DNA of 32,050 nt from an uncultured Prolixibacteraceae bacterium (GTDB lineage: Bacteria > Bacteroidota > Bacteroidia > Bacteroidales > Prolixibacteraceae). Numbering within the stretch: position 1 is the first letter of the stretch; every line of letters starts with the position of its first letter. Below the pieces are notes generated by a model. The model was given only the letters and a program-made list of their open reading frames with translations. It was not told where the DNA came from and made no database searches. Where the stretch lies: assembly GCA_903865775.1 (NCBI GenBank), contig CAIPKZ010000460.1, positions 1 through 32,050 on the forward strand. The letters are read 5' to 3'. The translations under genes were made by a program, and so were the position numbers. This document shows positions 14,789 through 29,700 of the stretch, piece after piece.

Positions 14789-17700
14789 CTACCTTTCCAG
14801 ATATATATATCCTGCTTTATGCTTTTGAAGTTGAATACCGTAATCAAGAACATAAAAATATGTACCCACCGACAAGGCTGAGCCTCCTATACTACTCTTA
14901 TTGGAATTGCCTTCCCAGTCGTTTAGATATCCTGATTTTTGATAAACCACATTTCCCCAGCGGTTAAATATTGTCAGCTTGCTTGACGGATAAAATTCAA
15001 TTCCATCAATTTGGAAAGTATCATTTTGTCCATCGCCATTCGGTGTGAAAATTTGATTTACCAAAATCACATCGTCAATTGTAATGGTAACCTGAGCCTG
15101 ATCGCAATCACCATTGGCATCGCATAACTCGTAGGTGAATTTGTCGATACCGGTAAAGCTTACATTTGGAATGTAGGTAAATGTTCCGTCGGTATTGAAA
15201 ACAACTTTCCCGTTAGCCGGCTGGGTTACTATGTTCCAGATATTACCTCCGTCGCCACTCAAACTATCGTTTTCGGCTACCGTCGATTCCAATGTGGCAT
15301 CTATATGGAAACTAACCGTATCATCATTAGCCAATGGCAGATCGTTTACAGATCGCACCGTAACGGAGACTATTGCCTCTGAGCAATCCTTATCAATATC
15401 ACAGAGTCTGTATATGAATTTATCGATTCCGTTAAAGTTAGGTTCAGGGGTATATGCATAGCTTCCGTCAGGGTTAAACACCAACTCGCCATGCGTTGGC
15501 TGACTTACTATGGTCCAGATATTTCCTCCGTCGCTGCTTGGGGTATCGTTGACCGATACATTTCCACTCACTGAAATTTCCTCGTCGGATGAATTGACAT
15601 CATCAACAGCAACAGGAAGGTCATTTCCCGGAGCAATGATCAGGTAAACTGTTGCCTGATCACATGCTGTTGGAGCTCCATTGTCGCAAACTTCATAAAC
15701 AAACTGATCGATTCCATTGTAATTCGGATCTGGCATATAACTGAATGAACCATTGGTATTCAGCTGCAGTACTCCGTGCAAAGGTTTTATTACCGGTACA
15801 GTATTCACCGACTGGCTATTTCCTTCCGGATCGTTATCGTTGGTCAGAACATTAGCTGTCAGAATTACATCTTCTCTTCCGAAGTAAATATCATCGGTTG
15901 CAAAAGTTGAATTACCGGTCGGATTAGGCAACAGGTCGATCGTCACTTTTGCCACATCGCACAAAACAGGAGTACCTAAGTCGCAAACGCTGTATTGAAA
16001 ACTTACCTGACCGATAAAATCTGCCACAGGAACAAACGTGAATGTACCGTTCGAATTGAGTGTCAAACTGCCGTTTCCGGGAGCTGAACCGATCAAAGTC
16101 ACACTGTTCGGATTCAGGTTGCCGTCCGGATCAAAGTCATTGCTGATTACGTTTCCTTTCACAGGATATCCAACAGAACTCTGGTAAACATCGGTATTGG
16201 CAATCGGTGCACTGTTTTTGGCAATTGTAATATCAATTACCCTGATACTCACTGTTGCCTGATCACAAAGCGATGGTATTCCATTATCACACACCTCATA
16301 TACAAAACTGTCGTTTCCAATAAAGTATGAATTTGGAGTATAGGTATAAGTTCCATCAGTATTAATTACTACAGTACCATGGGCAGGTGGACTAACCGGA
16401 GTTGTTTTGATTGTTAACGGGTCTCCTTCCGGATCACTGTCGTTGGTAAGCAGATTTCCAATTGCAGCTTTATTTTTAAAGGCAATTCCGATGTCGTCCT
16501 TAGCCAACGGAGAATCATTAAACGGTTTAATAATCAAATAAACCGTAGCCTGATCACAAGCTGTCGGAGTCCCATTATCACAAACTTCGTAGACAAAATG
16601 ATCGGTTCCATTGTAATTCGGAACCGGGGTATATTTAAATGTACCATTGGTATTAATAATTACTGTTCCGTGTGCCGGAACGATAATTGGTGTCGCATTT
16701 ACTGTCTGGGTATTTCCCTGAGGATCATAGTCGTTGGTCAATACATTACCAGATACCGGACTATCTTCATTGCCAATGAAACTGTCATCAGTCGCAAAGG
16801 TTGAATTACCATTCGGATTGGCTTGCATTTCTATAGTCACAGTTGCCACATCGCAAAGTGCCGGAGTTCCAAGATCACAAATCTGATACTGAAAACTTAC
16901 CTGCCCAAGGAATCCTGCAACTGGAATATAGCTGAACGACCCGTTGGTATTCAAGGTCAAAGTGCCGCTTGCGGGAGCTGAACCGATCAGAGTCACGCTG
17001 TTTGGATTCAGGTTACCATCCGGATCAAAGTCGTTACTGATCACATTTCCTTTTACTGTGAGCCCGATTGAACCCTGATAGGCATCATTCATAGCAACAG
17101 GGGCATTATTCGCTCCGGATAAATCAATTACCTTAATAGAAACCTTGGCCTGATCGCACATGGATGGAATTCCATTATCACAAACCTCGTAAATAAAGCT
17201 GTCCGTTCCGGAGAAGCCTGAATTAGGAGTATAGGTATAAGTTCCGTCAGGACTGATTACCACAGTTCCGTTCAGCGGTTTTATCACCGGAGTAGTTTTG
17301 ATGATCAGCAAATTGCCATCCGGATCACTGTCGTTAGTTAGCAAATTACCACTAACGGACTCGTCCTTGAAGGTTGTGTTAATGTCATCCATTGCCACAG
17401 GTGAATCGTTTTGCGGAGCAATAATCAGGTAAACAGTTCCCTGGTCGCAGGCTTTTGGAATACCATTATCGCAAACTTCATATACAAACCGATCTTGTCC
17501 CAAATAATTTGGAACCGGCGTATAAGTGAAAGTTCCGTCTGCTTTCAGCACCAAAGTACCATGTTCAGGCAATACAACTGCTGATGTATTTACAGTTTGA
17601 ATATCTCCCTGAGGATCATTGTCATTTGTCAGCACATTACCTGAAATCGGGTTGTCTTCCTTGCCAAAGAAAAGGTCATCCGTAGCAAAGGTTGAATTAC

Positions 17701-20700
17701 CATTTGGATTGGCCAGTATTTCGATGGTCACAGTTGCCATATCGCAAAGGGCCGGTGTACTCAAATCGCATATCTGATATACAAAACTGACCTGACCAAT
17801 GAAACCGGCAGTCGGAACATAAGTGAATGTACCATTTGAATTCAAGGTAAGTACACCACTTGCCGGAGCTGAGCCAATCAGTGTTACGCTGCCCGGATTC
17901 AGATTGCCATCCGGATCAAAGTCGTTGCTGATTACATTTCCCTTTACTGTTAACCCAACCGATCCCTGATAAGAATCGTTAATGGCCACAGGTGCATTAT
18001 TTGTTCCTGATATATCAATTACCTTGATGGTTACTTTGGCCTGATCGCAGAGAACAGGATTGCCATTATCACAAACTTCGTAAACAAAAATATCGGTTCC
18101 TGAAAAACCTGAATTCGGCGTGTAGGTGTAGGTTCCATCCGTATTAATCACCACTGTTCCGTAGGTCGGAGGAATGGCCGGTTTGGTGTTGATCGTCAGC
18201 ACATCGCCTTCAGGATCACTGTCGTTAGTCAGTACATTGCCACTTACCTGTATATTTTTAAAGGTCATATTGATGTCATCTTCAGCCACCGGAGGATCAT
18301 TTTGCGGAGCAATAATCAGGTAAACATTCGCCTGATCACATGCCTGCGGTGTTCCGTTATCGCAAACCTGATAGACAAACTGATCGGTTCCAAGGTAATT
18401 TGCTGCCGGAGTGTATATAAACGAACCGTTCGTATTCAGAATAACCGTTCCATGCTTTGGAGAAACAACAGGTACAGTATTTACCGTTTGTATATTTCCC
18501 TGAGGATCATTGTCGTTAGTTAAAACATTACCTGTTATCGGCTTGTCTTCCTTGCCAAAGTAGCTGTCATCCGTAGCAAAAGTTGAATTTTTTTCAGGAT
18601 TGGCCAGTATGTCAATGGTTACGGTTGCAATATCGCAGAGAGCAGGTGTTCCCAAATCACAAATCCGGTAATCAAAACTTACCTGACCAATAAATCCGGC
18701 ATTCGGAATGTAACTAAAATTCCCGTTTGGATTCATGGTGAAGGACCCATTGTTCGGATCCAATCCGATGACAGTCACACTATTCAGGTTCAGGTTACCG
18801 TCCGGATCGAAATCATTACTGATTACGTTTCCTTTTACCAGTAAACCGGCTGAACCTTGATAAGCATCGTGAATGGCAACCGGAGCATTGTTTGTAGTGG
18901 TATAATCGATCACCTTGATTGTTACTTTAGCCTGATCGCATAAAGAAGGAGTACCATTATCGCATACTTCATAAACAAAACTGTCGGTTCCGGAGAAACC
19001 TGAATTTGGAATATAGGTATAGGTTCCGTTCGCACTGATCACAACGGATCCATGAGCCGGTGGCGTAACAGGACTTATATTTGTTGTAAGCGGATTACCT
19101 TCAGGATCACTGTCGTTGTTAAGCACATTGCCGCTGACCTGCATATTTATGAATGTAGTGTTGATGTCATCTATAGCAATTGGTGAATCATTTTGCGGAG
19201 TAACGGTTATTTTAACCGTAGCACCTGCACAATCAGAATCAAAATCACAGAGCAGGTAAATGAATGTATCGGTACCGATGAAATTCACATCCGGAGTATA
19301 ATTGTATTTTCCATCTGTACTCATGGTAACTTTGCCATGCATTGCCCCTCCATTGGTACCAAATAAGCTCCATTTATTTCCGCCATCTCCACTCGGAATA
19401 TCATTGGGGGCAACCGTTGCGCCAATGATAGGGGTGTCTTCTACAGTCGAATTGACATCATCTTCGGCTAAAGGAACGTCTTTTACCGAACTTAAAAAGA
19501 TGGTTACCCTGGCCTGATCGCAATCACCGTCAAGGTCACAGAGCTGATAGGTGAAATAATCCGTGCCGTTGAAGTTGGCTTCCGGCACATAATCATATGT
19601 TCCATCTGCATTCATGGTTACAGTACCATTTGCCGCGCCACCATTCGCTCCAACCAAACTCCAGACATTGCCGCCATCACCACTTGGAATATCGCCGCCT
19701 GTAACAGTTGCCCCAATAATCGAAACATCTTCCAAAGTCGTAATGACATCATTGACCGCTACCGGAAAATCATTGGCCGATGTAATTGTAATACTTACAA
19801 TGGCCTGATCGCAATCTCCGTTAATATCGCACAACTGATAAGTGAAACTGTCGTTTCCTGAGAAATTGGTATTCGGAATGTAATTATAAATGCCATTCAT
19901 ATTCATGGCAACACTGCCATGAAGTGCTCCTCCATTAGCGCCAAGCAGGCTCCAAACATTGCCTCCATCGCCACTCTGGACATCATTGATAGTAACATCA
20001 GCGCCTGTAAGCGGAGTATCTTCCAGTGTTGTATTCAGATCATCATTAGCAAATGGAATATCATTTACCGGAACAACATATACCGTAACAGTTGCTCCAG
20101 AACAATCAGGAGTTGGATCACAGATTGAATAGGTGAAACTGTCGTATCCGTTATAATCAGCATTTGGTGAATAAACAACCTGATCATCTGCAGGATTATT
20201 CGGAGTACCACCATCATTGATATAAACCGTTCCGTGCAAACCGTTATTCGCTGTTATTCGTCCGGTTACCGGCCCGTCATCTCCAAAAATATCATTGTCA
20301 AGCACATCGATTGTAATCGGTGTATCTTCAAGTGTCGTTGCAGAATCATCGGCCGCGACCGGATAATTTTCATCATCTAAAATAGTACCTGTGGCCGTAT
20401 CGCTTATATTCCCAACAGTTCCTGAATCAACAGATTTAACGGCAATGGTAAAGGTTTCGTCCTTTTCATCAATTAAATCAGAGACAGTAGGTACGACAAC
20501 ATTTATGCTGACAGAACCTGCCGGTATAGTTACGGTAACATTTGCCGTATTATAATCGGTATTGCCGGCTGTTCCATTGGTCAATTCAAATGTCAGGGTA
20601 ATGGCTTCAGAACTTGGATTACTCAAAGTAAGCGGGAAAACGATGTTGCTGCCTTCTGTCGCGCTGGCATCTGCAATCGAAACTGAAGGTGGAGTATCAT

Positions 20701-23700
20701 CATCCAAAATGGTACAAATACCCTGAGAAACAGAAATAGCACCATGATCAGGATTGGAAAGGTTCACATAGAAATTCTCGGTTGGTTCATAAATAGTATT
20801 ATTGGTGACTGGAACCGAAATAGTTACTGAGCCTGAACCTCCCGGTATCGTATACACAACATTATTTATTGAAGTATAATCCGAAGAAACAAGTGCAGAA
20901 TTGTCGGCAGTATTCACCGTAAATGAAACATCGCATGTTCTTGGATTGCTTAGACTGACCGTAAGAACAGCATTGCCATCATTTTCGTGTACAGAAATAT
21001 TATCAACTGATAATACCGGAGGATTGGTGTCTGTTACTGTTACCGTTGCATCGCAGCTTGAAAAATTATCACTGTTATCAGTAACAGTTAAGATAACATG
21101 GTTCACACCAATATCAGAACAAGTGAATGAAGTTTTCGAGGCAACAATCGACTTAATTCCGCAATTATCGGTGCTGCCGTTATTGATATCACCAACAGTT
21201 AAGGTGGCATTGCCAGATAGATCCAAATTAAGAGTCACATTTTTGCACAGAGCAACCGGGTTTTCAGTATCAGTGACTTTTACATTCTGAACACAATTTT
21301 CAGAAATGTTTCCGGCTGCATCAGTTGCAGTCCAGGTGATGGTTGTAGTTCCGGCCGGATAAACCGCTGATAAAGCCAGAGCATCCGAACGAACTCCATT
21401 AACGGTCAATGATGCCGAACAATTGTCAGTTACCGTTGGATTAACCAGAACCACTGATGCGCCGCAAACTCCGGCATCGGCAGCCAAAGTAATATCAGCA
21501 GGGCAACTTATCTCTGGTTTTTCATTATCTGTTACAGTCACTGTCTGATTGCAGCTCAATGAAATATTGCCAGCCAAATCGGTTGCAGTCCAGGTAATTG
21601 TTGTGATTCCAACGGGATAAACAGACAATAGAGTCAATGCGTCTGAACGAACTCCGTTAAAAGTAAAGCTGGTCGAGCAGTTATCTGTTGCGGTTGGATT
21701 AGCTATAAAGACTGAAACTCCGCAAACTCCGGAATCAGAAGTCTGTAAAATATCTGCCGGACAAACAATGATTGGTTTCTCATTGTCTGTTATGGTGATT
21801 GTCTGATTACAACTCAATGAGGTATTTCCTGATGCATCGGTTGCAGTCCAGTCAATTGAAGTGATTCCTACCGGATATACAGCAGATAAAGCCAATGCAT
21901 CCGAACGAACTCCCGCAAAAATAAAGCTTGTTGAACAATTATCGGTTGCGGTAGGATTTGTAACGATCAATATTGCTCCGCAAACTCCTGCATCGGCTGT
22001 TTGGGTAATATTTTCAGGACAAGTGATTACTGGTTTTTCAAGATCAGTAACAGTGATCGTTTGGTCACAACTCAATGAGATGTTTCCTGAAGCATCAGTT
22101 GCAGTCCAGGTGATGGTTGTAGTTCCGATAGGATAAACCGCTGATAAAGCCAGTGCATCCGAACGAATCCCAATAAAACTAAAAGATACCGAACAATTAT
22201 CAGTTGCCGTTGGATCAACCAGAACTATTGATGCGCCGCAAACTCCGGCATCGGCATCAAGCGTTACAGGTTCAGAACAGCTTATCACTGGTTTTTCATC
22301 ATCTGTTATGGTCACCGTCTGATTGCAGCTTAATGAAGCATTTCCAGCCAAATCGGTTGCAGTCCATTGAATGGTAGTGATTCCTACCGGATAATCCGCA
22401 GATAAAGCCAGTGCATCCGAACGGGTTCCATCAAAAATAAAGCTGGCCGAACAATTATCTGTTGCTGTTGGATTTGCTATGGAGACTGAAGCTCCGCAAA
22501 TTCCGGCATCTGCCGTTTGCAGAATATTTTCAGGACAAACAATGACTGGTTTCTCGTTGTCTGTTATGGTGACTGTCTGGTTGCAGCTCAATGAGGTATT
22601 TCCTGAAACATCGGTTGCAGTCCAGTTAATCGTTGTAATTCCAACCGGATAAACTTCTGATAAAGCCAGTGCATCCGAACGAACTCCGGCAAAAGTAAAG
22701 CTGGTTGAACAATTATCTGTTGCGATAGGATTCGTGATTGTCAATGTTGCACCGCAAACTCCTGCATCGGCTGTTTGGGTAATACTTGCCGGACAACTAA
22801 TTACTGGTTTTTCATGATCAGTAACTGTGATCGTTTGGTCACAACTCAATGAGATGTTTCCTGAAGCATCAGTTGCAGTCCAGGTAATGGTTGTATTTCC
22901 AGTCGGATATAATGCGTTCAGCGTTAATAAATCCGAACGAATCCCAATAAAAGTATAGATTGAAGAACAATTGTCGGTGGCTGTTGGATCAGTAATAATT
23001 ACTGAAGCTTCGCAGGCACCGGCATCGGTATTTTGAGTGATAAGATCAGGACAAGTAATGACCGGCTTTTCGTCATCGGTTATTGTGACTGTCTGAGAAC
23101 AACTTGCTGAAGTGTTTAAAGCCGCATCAGTTGCAGTCCAGGTAATTGTTGTGGTTCCAACCGGATATACCGCTGATAAAGCCAAGGCGTCCGAACGAAC
23201 TCCGTTGAAGGTAAAACTCGTTGAACAATTATCGGTCGCTGTTGGATTAATAACTGTAACTGCAGCTCCGCAAATTCCGGCATCTGCCGTTTGCAGAATA
23301 TTTTCAGGACAAATAATAACAGGTTCTTCATCATCTGTCACCGTAATAATCTGATTACAGGTTAAAGAAGTATTTAAAGCTGCGTCAGTAGCAGTCCACG
23401 AAATCGTAGTAATTCCAACCGGATAAACATCATTCAATGCCAATGCATCTGAACGGACCCCGGTAAAAATAAAGCTTACCGAACAGTTGTCAGTGGCGGT
23501 TGGATCGGTTATTGATAGTACAGCACCGCAAACTCCCGCATCCGATGTTTGAGTAATATTTGACGAACAGATAATTACCGGTTTTTCATTATCAGTAATT
23601 GTCACATTAAAACTGCAGGTTTTAGTGCCGCATGTATTTGTTGCAGTAACGACAACCGAAGTAACTCCGGTATTAAATGCTGAACCACTTCCGGTTCCGG

Positions 23701-26700
23701 CACCACTGCCTGAGGTAGCTCCCGTAAATTGATAGGAAATACCAGGATCAGGCACTCCGGATGCAACAACTGAATATGAAACCATAGCAGTGCACTCATT
23801 TAATTCGGTATGCTGTGAAATATCCGAAGGACAGCTGGTAAATGCCGGTTCCTGATTTACTGCAACTGAAGAAGTGCTTGAGCTACAACCTGTAATTGTA
23901 TTTGTAAAGGTAAATATTACATTTCCTGAAGATAGTCCGCTTGCAATTCCAGCATTGCTTACCGAAGCAACTGCGGTATTGCTGCTGCTCCATGTTCCAC
24001 CGGTAATTGGTGATAAAGTGATGGTGCTTCCAACACAAACAGAAGCTGGTGCCGAAACAACTGGTAATGGGTCAACATTTACCAGAACACTTTGTGAATC
24101 AGAACAACCTGTGGCGGTTATCGTTTCAACTACCGTATAGCTTGTTGAAACCGAAGGATTCACTGTTGGATTGGCCAAATTGGAGGTAAACCCAAGCGGT
24201 GAAGAAGTCCAGCTATATGTGCTCCCTGAAACAGGCGCTGCTCCAAGAATTGTACTTGATCCATCACAGATAGTCCGGTCTGATCCGGCAATTACACCAG
24301 GAAGCTTATTGATGGTTACCGACTGAGTTGCATTGGTTGTTCCGCATAATCCGGTCGAAGTTGCAGAAATAATCGCAATTCCGTCATAAGATGCTGACCA
24401 GTCCATTACTCCGGAAGAGGAATTGATCGTTCCTGCCCCTGCGGGTGAAACACTGTAAGTTATAGATGAACTATTTTCTGCTGTAGCAATATACGTTTCA
24501 TCGGCAGCATTCTGACATAGTATTGTTGCACCAGTTGTAAAACTGGTAGTTCCGGTAGATGGATTTACTGTTACTGTTCGCGTTGCACTGCTTGTTCCGC
24601 ATAATCCGGTGGCATTGGCAGTGATTGTTGCTGTTCCGCTGAATGTGGCAGACCAGTTCATTACCCCGGTAGTCGAATTAATTGTCCCTGCACCGGCTGG
24701 CAAAACGCTATAGCTTATTGATGTACTGTTGGCTGCTGCGGCAGTGTAGGTTTCATCAGCTGCATCCTGACATTCAGTAGTTGCCCCTGCATTAAAGCTG
24801 GTTATACCAATGGTTGGATTTACTGTAACAATACGGTCAGCATGGGTTGTTCCGCAAGATCCGCTTGCAGTTGCAGTGATAGTGGCCGTTCCGCTGAATA
24901 AGGCCGACCAGTCCATTACACCTGTTGAGGAATTAATTGTCCCTGCTCCAACTGGTAAAACACTATAAGTTATTGAAGAACTGTTGGCTGATGTTGCTGA
25001 GTAAGTCTCATCAGCAGCATCCTGACATAAAACGATGGCACCAGCAGTAAAGGTGGTTACACCTGTGGTTGGATTCACTGTGACTGCACGGTCGGCATGG
25101 GTTGTTCCGCACAATCCGTTAGCCGTTGCTGTGATAGTCGCTGTTCCGCTATACGATGCTGACCAGTTCATCACCCCGGTGGAGGAATTAATTGTTCCTG
25201 CTCCTGCTGGTAATACACTATAAGTTATTGATGTATTATTTGCTGCTGTTGCAGTATAAATTCCATCAGCAGCATCCTGGCATTCTGTTGTTGATCCGGT
25301 GGTAAAGCTGGTTGCACCAGTGGATGGATTTACCGTTACTACACGATCTGCATGAGTTGTTCCGCATAAACCAGTGGCAGTAGCTGTGATTGTGGCGGTT
25401 CCGCTAAATGAGGCCGACCAGTTCATGACTCCGGTGGATGAATTGATTGTTCCGGCTTCTGCCGGTAAAACACTGTAAGTTATTGAGGGACTGTTCGCAG
25501 CTGTGGCAGTATATGTTTCATCGGCTGCATCCTGGCATTCGGTAATTGCACCTGTAGTAAAACTGGTTGCACCAGTAGTTGGATTTATTGTCACTAACCG
25601 GTCTGCAAAAGTTGTTCCGCACAATCCGTCAGATGTTGCCGTGATTGTCGCGGTTCCACTGAACGATGCCGACCAGTTCATTACCCCGGTACTTGAATTT
25701 ATCGTTCCTGCTCCGGCTGGTAATACACTGTAGATTATTGATGCACTGTTCGCAGCTATTGCAGAATAAGTCTCATCAGCAGCATCCTGACAAAAAGCAA
25801 TCGCTCCGGAAGTAAAGCTGGTTGGACCGGTAGAAGGATTTACTGTCACGATACGATCAGCATGGGTTGTTCCGCAAAGTCCGTTGGCAGTAGCAGTAAT
25901 TGTGGCTGTTCCACTATACGAGACCGACCAGTTCATGACTCCGGTGGAGGAATTAATTGTTCCTGCTCCAACGGGCAAAACGGTGTAGCTGATTGATGTA
26001 CTGTTGGCTGCCGTGGCAGTGTATGTTTCATCTGCTGCGTCCTGGCATTCAGTAATTGAACCGGCAGTAAAGCTGGTTGTACCAATGGTAGGATTTACAG
26101 TCACTATGCGGTCTGCATGGCTTGTTCCGCATAATCCGGATGCAGTTGCAGTAATCGTTGCTGTTCCGCTGAACAATGCCGACCAATTCATTACGCCGGT
26201 GCTTGAATTAATTGTTCCCGCTCCGGCAGGTGAAACGCTGTAAGTTATTGAAATATTGTTAGCTGCTGTTGCGGTATAAGTTTCATCGGCTGCATCCTGA
26301 CATTCAGTAATTGCTCCGGCGGTAAAGGTGGTTGTTCCAATTGTTGGATTAACGGTAACAACACGGTCAGCATGAGTTGTTCCGCATAATCCGGTTGCTG
26401 TTGCTGTAATTGTTGCTGTTCCGCTGAACAATGCTGACCAGTTCATAATTCCGGTAGATGAATTAATTGCACCTGCTCCTGCCGGTAAAACGCTGTATGT
26501 AATGGAGGCACTGTTAGCTGCTGTGGCGGTGTATGTTTCATCGGCTGCATCCTGACATTCAGTAATTGAACCGGCATTAAAGCTGGTAGCACCTGTGACA
26601 GGATTCGAAGTTATTGTCAGGACAGTACGGGTGCTGCTTTTACAGTTTGTTGTTGAATTTCTTGCTTCAGCATAATAAACTCCGGCAGAAGCTGGCGTAT

Positions 26701-29700
26701 AACTGAGTGTTCCGGTTGCCAATGCAGTTCCACCGGAAGGCAAATTATACCAATCGACAGTTATTCCGGAAGAAGCACTTGCAGTAATTGCCGGGACTGA
26801 ACTCCCTGCACAATATTCCTTATCCCCTCCGCTAAGCGGAGCCGAAATAACCGGGCAACTGCAATCCGGAGCCGTGATTGATAAAGTTGCAACGCAACTT
26901 GCAAGATCAGTCAGTGTGAGTTGAATATCAGTTCCTGTAGAAATGGCGCTAATCGTCCACAAATTCCCTACATGACTAACTGTCCCTGAAGTACTTGTTA
27001 CAATTCCCGTACTTACTGTGACAGAAACTGAATAGCTTAAAAGATCTAATGCGCAAGTTGCAGCTGTGGTTATCACCATGTCAGGCAATGCATTCACAAG
27101 TACCGGATAATTGGTGGCGATGGCAGCTGTACAGCCGTTTCCATTCGTATAATTGACCGACACATTTTGAGCACCTGCAGTATGCCAGCTTACGGTGACC
27201 GTGTTATTGCCGGTCCCTCCTCCTGAAGTTATTGTACCTCCTGCTGAAACAATCCATTGGTAATTGCTCATACCAGCCTGAGTAGTATATACATTTCCGG
27301 TTGAAGACTCGCAAACCGTTGCTGGTCCGCCAGTGAAAGTAACCACTGGCAAAGGATTAACTGTAATCGTTACACTTCCGGTCATATTGGATGTACATGA
27401 ACTGGAAGTATTAGTCGCTACCACAGTATATAATCCGGCAGTAATTTTGTTACCAAAACTAATTGCACTTCCTGTTCCGGTTACCGGACTTCCAGAATTA
27501 ACACCACTCAGTTGCAACTGATAATTTACTCCGGTTTGTGAATTGCTCAAACCAACTGCTATACCCGATGCGCCAGTACAAAATGATCCGCCACCAGTTA
27601 CAGTATAAGTTAGCGGCAATGCACTTACGGTTACATTGTAGTTAGCCGGACTGATTGCAGTACAACCGTTTCCATTGTCATAATTAACCGAAACGCTTTG
27701 TGCTCCGGCGGTGTTCCATGTCACGGTTACCGAATTATTACCGATTCCTCCTCCTGAAGTAATCGTTCCGCCAGCTGAAACAATCCAATCATAGCTGCTC
27801 ATGCCAGCCTGAGTAGTATACACATTACCTGAAGATCCGGCGCATGCAGATGCAACTCCGGCAGTAAATGTTACTGTTGGTAAAGGATTAACTGTTACCG
27901 ATGCAGTTCCGGTCATATTTGAAATACATCCTGTTGAAGCATTGGTTGCTTCAATAGTGAATGTTCCGGCAGTAAGCTGGCCACCAAAATTTAAAGCACT
28001 CCCGGTGCCTGCGATTGGTAAACCAGTATTGACTCCACCAATATGCAATTGATAATTGATTCCGGTTTGTGAATTACTTAAGCCTATAGCTACTCCTGAA
28101 CCTCCGGTGCAAAATGAACCACCTCCGGTTACGGTGTAAACTGTTGGCAGTGGATTGATTGAAACAGTCACGCTACCTGTCATGATTGAATTACACCCTG
28201 TTGAAGCATTGGTTGCAACAACGGTATAGGTTCCGGCAGTTAACTTGGAACCAAAGCTGATTGCAGAAGCTGTACCTGAAACCGGGCTACCGGTATCTGA
28301 TCCGTTAATCCGTAATTGATAATTTACTCCGACCTGAGAATTACTCAAACCTACGATAACTCCTGACCCGCCACTGCAATAGGTTCCGCCTCCGGTTACA
28401 TTAAAAGTTAAAGGAAGTGCAGTTACGGTTACTGTAATGCTTCCATTCATATTTGAAATACATCCGGTTGAAGCATTGGTTGCTTCGACCGTGTAGGTTC
28501 CGGCAACAACCTGTGCTCCGAAATTCAGCGCACTTCCTGTACCAGCAATTGGCAATCCGGTATTTACCCCACCGATATGCAATTGATAATTTACTCCTGT
28601 TTGAGAACCACTTAAACCGATAATTACACCTGAACCTCCGCTGCAATCCGTTCCACCACCCGTTGCATTAAACACTGTGGGTAATGGATTTGTACTAATA
28701 ACAACACTTCCGGTCATGGTTGAAGTACATCCGGTTGAAACAGATGCAGCAACAACGGTATATGTTCCGGTAGCTGTCTTAAGGCCAAAGCTCAGTGCAC
28801 TTCCGGTACCGGCTACTGCGGAACCATCATTTATTCCGTCAAGTTTTAACTGATAGTTCACCCCGGATTGCGAATTACTCAAACCTACTGCTGCACCTGA
28901 ACCTCCGCTGCAATAGGTTCCGCCTCCGGTTACAATATAAGCTGTGGGCAATGGATTAATGGTGATAATCGCAGTACCTGTCATAGTTGAGGTACAGCCG
29001 GTAGAAGCATTGGATGCAATCACCGAATAAGTTCCGGCAGAAGTCTGAGCACCAAAACTTATTGAACTTCCGGTTCCGGAGACTGGACTGCCGGTATTTA
29101 CGGCTCCAATCTGCAACTGATAGTTGACTCCGTTTTGAGAACCAGTCAACCCGATAACCACTCCGGATCCACCACTGCAATAGGAACCACCTCCGGTTAC
29201 TGTATATAAGGTTGGCAATGCGTTAACCGTAATGGTAACGCTTCCAGTCATATTTGCGATACAAGCTGTTGTAGCATTGGTAGCTATTACAGTATAGTTG
29301 CCTGCAGCAGTTTGCGCACCAAAGCTCAAAGCACCACCAGTTCCGGCTATTGGACTTCCTGAGTTTGCACTGTTTAGTTGCAATTGATAATTTACCCCGC
29401 TTTGCGAATTGCTTAAACCAACTGCTAATCCGGATCCACCGCTGCAGAAAGATCCGCCACCGGTAACACTGTAAGCGGTGGGAAGCGGATTGATGCTAAC
29501 TGTTGCACTGCTATTCATTGTCGAATTACAGCTTGTTATTGCATTTATTCCAACAACAGTATATGTACCAGCGGCTGTTTGCAATCCAAAGCTAATTGCA
29601 CTTGCTGTCCCTGCTATTGGGCTACCGGTATTTACTCCACCGATCTTGAGTTGATAATTCACTCCTACCTGAGAATTACTTAAACCTATTGAAACGCCAG

